From Neisseria sicca 4320 (GTDB taxonomy: Bacteria; Pseudomonadota; Gammaproteobacteria; Burkholderiales; Neisseriaceae): 5,328 nt of DNA. The stretch covers positions 1-5,328 of the forward strand of contig NZ_AEPF01000020.1 of NCBI RefSeq assembly GCF_000193735.1. Direction: 5' to 3'. A model generated the notes under the pieces. The model saw nothing but the letters and a program-made list of their open reading frames with translations. It made no database searches and was not told where the DNA came from. Of the stretch, positions 4,800-5,328 are shown one piece after another; within the stretch, counting starts at the first letter, position 1, and each line of letters opens with the position of its first letter. The position numbers were made by a program, and so were the translations under genes.

Positions 4800-4814
4800 A
4801 CCAAAGATTTTGGT

Positions 4815-4826
4815 TTCAGACGACCT
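4815..4826 (-). repeat. DNA uptake sequence, AGGTCGTCTGAA form (inverted partner)
   Basis: Exact 12-mer on the minus strand, the right arm of the same hairpin. Confidence 0.9.
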
Positions 4827-4845
4827 TTTTGAATTCTAGATAAAA

Positions 4846-5046
4846 TTAAGACTGAACATTAATACCGGCGGTAATAGTAGTTTGGGCATTGTTGATATTC
4901 AGAAACGAAGCAGCCAATTCGCTGCAACACCCACAGCAAGTAGCTACTCCTAATTGAGCCTGCAAATCGCTCATCGTACTTGCGCCGGCGGCGATGGTTT
5001 CTTTGATTTCGTGGTCGGTAATGGCGTTGCAGATGCAGACAAACAT
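4846..5046 (-). CDS. bfd: Bacterioferritin-associated ferredoxin, [2Fe-2S]
   Basis: Bfd donates electrons to bacterioferritin so that stored ferric iron is released as ferrous iron. The 66-residue length matches the family (about 64-73). The N-terminal FVCICNAITDHEI gives Cys4 and Cys6, followed by the helix-rich BFD fold, with the second cysteine pair in TCCGCC (residues 36-41). By alignment with characterised Bfd proteins the cluster ligands should be Cys4, Cys6, Cys38 and Cys41. Cys37 and Cys40 are then extra. GGAG (5053-5056) lies 6 nt before the ATG. No bfr gene is in the window. In characterised bacteria bfd is induced by iron starvation through Fur; no convincing Fur box was recognised here. 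The C-terminal 15 residues are probably not part of the fold. It forms a single-gene unit with its own promoter and terminator. Other BFD-like [2Fe-2S] roles cannot be excluded. Confidence 0.9.
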   Translation of the reverse strand: MFVCICNAITDHEIKETIAAGASTMSDLQAQLGVATCCGCCSELAASFLNINNAQTTITAGINVQS

Positions 5047-5104
5047 AATGTGCTCCGTGTTTTCTTTCGCTCAGTATTGATAGTGTGTTTTATTCTTAAA
5101 CATG

Positions 5105-5133
5105 AATATAAATAAAAACTGTTTGCATTGCAA
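5105..5133 (-). promoter_or_regulatory. Likely promoter of bfd
   Basis: On the minus strand, TTGCAA (5128-5133) and TATATT (5105-5110) are separated by exactly 17 nt. Transcription would begin near 5098, leaving a leader of about 52 nt. The -35 box is half of the perfect 11-bp palindrome TTGCATTGCAA (5123-5133), so a regulator could bind over it. Confidence 0.6.
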
Positions 5134-5230
5134 GGTTTACCTCTTGCTTTATCTTGGTAATTTTCTATTGAAATCCATATTTCGATTGATATTTCCCAAA
5201 ATAATTTATAGTTAATTAAAAACAAAATAG

Positions 5231-5251
5231 TACAATACTCAACTTTGAAGG
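5231..5251 (+). promoter_or_regulatory. Candidate -10 box and ribosome site of the transposase
   Basis: TACAAT (5231-5236) fits a -10 box, but no good -35 is seen. GAAGG (5247-5251) lies 7 nt before the ATG at 5259 and is a sound ribosome site. Confidence 0.4.
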
Positions 5252-5258
5252 TCTAACC

Positions 5259-5328
5259 ATGGCATACTCTGCGGACTTAAGAAACAAAGCTTTAAACTAT
5301 TACGAACAATGCAAAAACAGCCTGTATG
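5259..5328 (+). CDS. IS630-like transposase, N-terminal fragment cut by the window edge
   Basis: Only 23 codons are present, starting MAYSADLRNKALNYYEQCKN. This resembles the beginning of the helix-turn-helix DNA-binding part of IS630-family transposases that are common in Neisseria, which start with M-x-Y-S-x-D-[LF]-R. The ribosome site GAAGG supports the start. The last visible residues (SLY) follow CKN sooner than I remember for related proteins, where a stretch resembling ISQTAATF intervenes. That could mean an internal deletion, a divergent copy or a degraded element. The right part lies beyond the window, so intactness cannot be judged. Confidence 0.65.
   Translation, partial: MAYSADLRNKALNYYEQCKNSLY

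Larger units (their letters stand above)
4785..4829 (-). terminator. 21-bp perfect DUS hairpin terminator after bfd
   Basis: Arms 4785-4805 and 4809-4829 pair over 21 bp without mismatch around a 3-nt GAT loop. On the minus strand it lies 16 nt after the bfd stop and finishes in TTTT. Each arm holds an intact DUS extended by AAA and CCAAA. It separates bfd from the next minus-strand gene. The plus strand also ends in a T-run, so it could stop transcription both ways. Confidence 0.88.
5228..5328 (+). mobile_element. Probable left end of an IS630-family insertion sequence (partial)
   Basis: The transposase start at 5259 implies an insertion sequence whose left end lies a short way upstream. 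IS630 elements insert at TA dinucleotides; a plausible border is the TA at 5228-5229 in front of GTACAATACT. This border is a guess because the right inverted repeat is outside the window. Confidence 0.4.

Noticed and set aside
1..5328. tRNA, rRNA, CRISPR arrays, Correia or dRS3 elements
   Set aside because: None seen on either strand: no spaced direct repeats, no cloverleaf-like arms and no known element ends.

Overview
The window looks like chromosomal DNA from a commensal Neisseria. Four copies of the 12-mer AGGTCGTCTGAA are arranged as two inverted pairs. This is the form of the Neisseriaceae DNA uptake sequence (DUS) associated with the N. mucosa / N. sicca group, rather than the meningococcal/gonococcal form with GCCGTCTGAA. 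The protein sequences (PurC, RmlD, a Bfd-type ferredoxin, an IS630-like start) agree with a betaproteobacterial Neisseriaceae host. The species call is inference.

Layout. 40-906 (-): purC, with a promoter at 951-980. 995-1043: a DUS inverted pair that ends the gene above it. 1076-2521 (-): a 481-residue RTX-type calcium-binding protein with an unusual front half: three YCPP motifs and a long Pro-Gln stalk encoded by 12 perfect copies of a hexamer. 2522-3030: a gene-free, AT-rich divergent intergenic region of about 510 bases. 3031-3894 (+): rmlD, apparently orphaned from rmlB/A/C, closed by a textbook terminator. 3931-4151: a gene-poor stretch leading to a 31-codon ORF (4152-4247, +) with a good ribosome binding site, followed by two tandem hairpins. 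The second hairpin is built from DUS-like sequence in the wrong dialect. 4429-4683 (-): a glutaredoxin-like small thiol protein. 4785-4829: a 21-bp perfect DUS hairpin. 4846-5046 (-): bfd, a [2Fe-2S] bacterioferritin-associated ferredoxin. 5259-5328 (+): the first 23 codons of an IS630-like transposase, cut by the window edge.

The genes do not form one operon. Nearly every unit has its own promoter and terminator: purC (purine synthesis), the RTX protein (probably exported), rmlD (dTDP-rhamnose for surface glycans), and two small redox/iron proteins. Their adjacency gives little functional information. The parts most likely to be undescribed are the RTX protein with its length-variable stalk and the 31-residue peptide unit. 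No complete new multi-gene system is visible.
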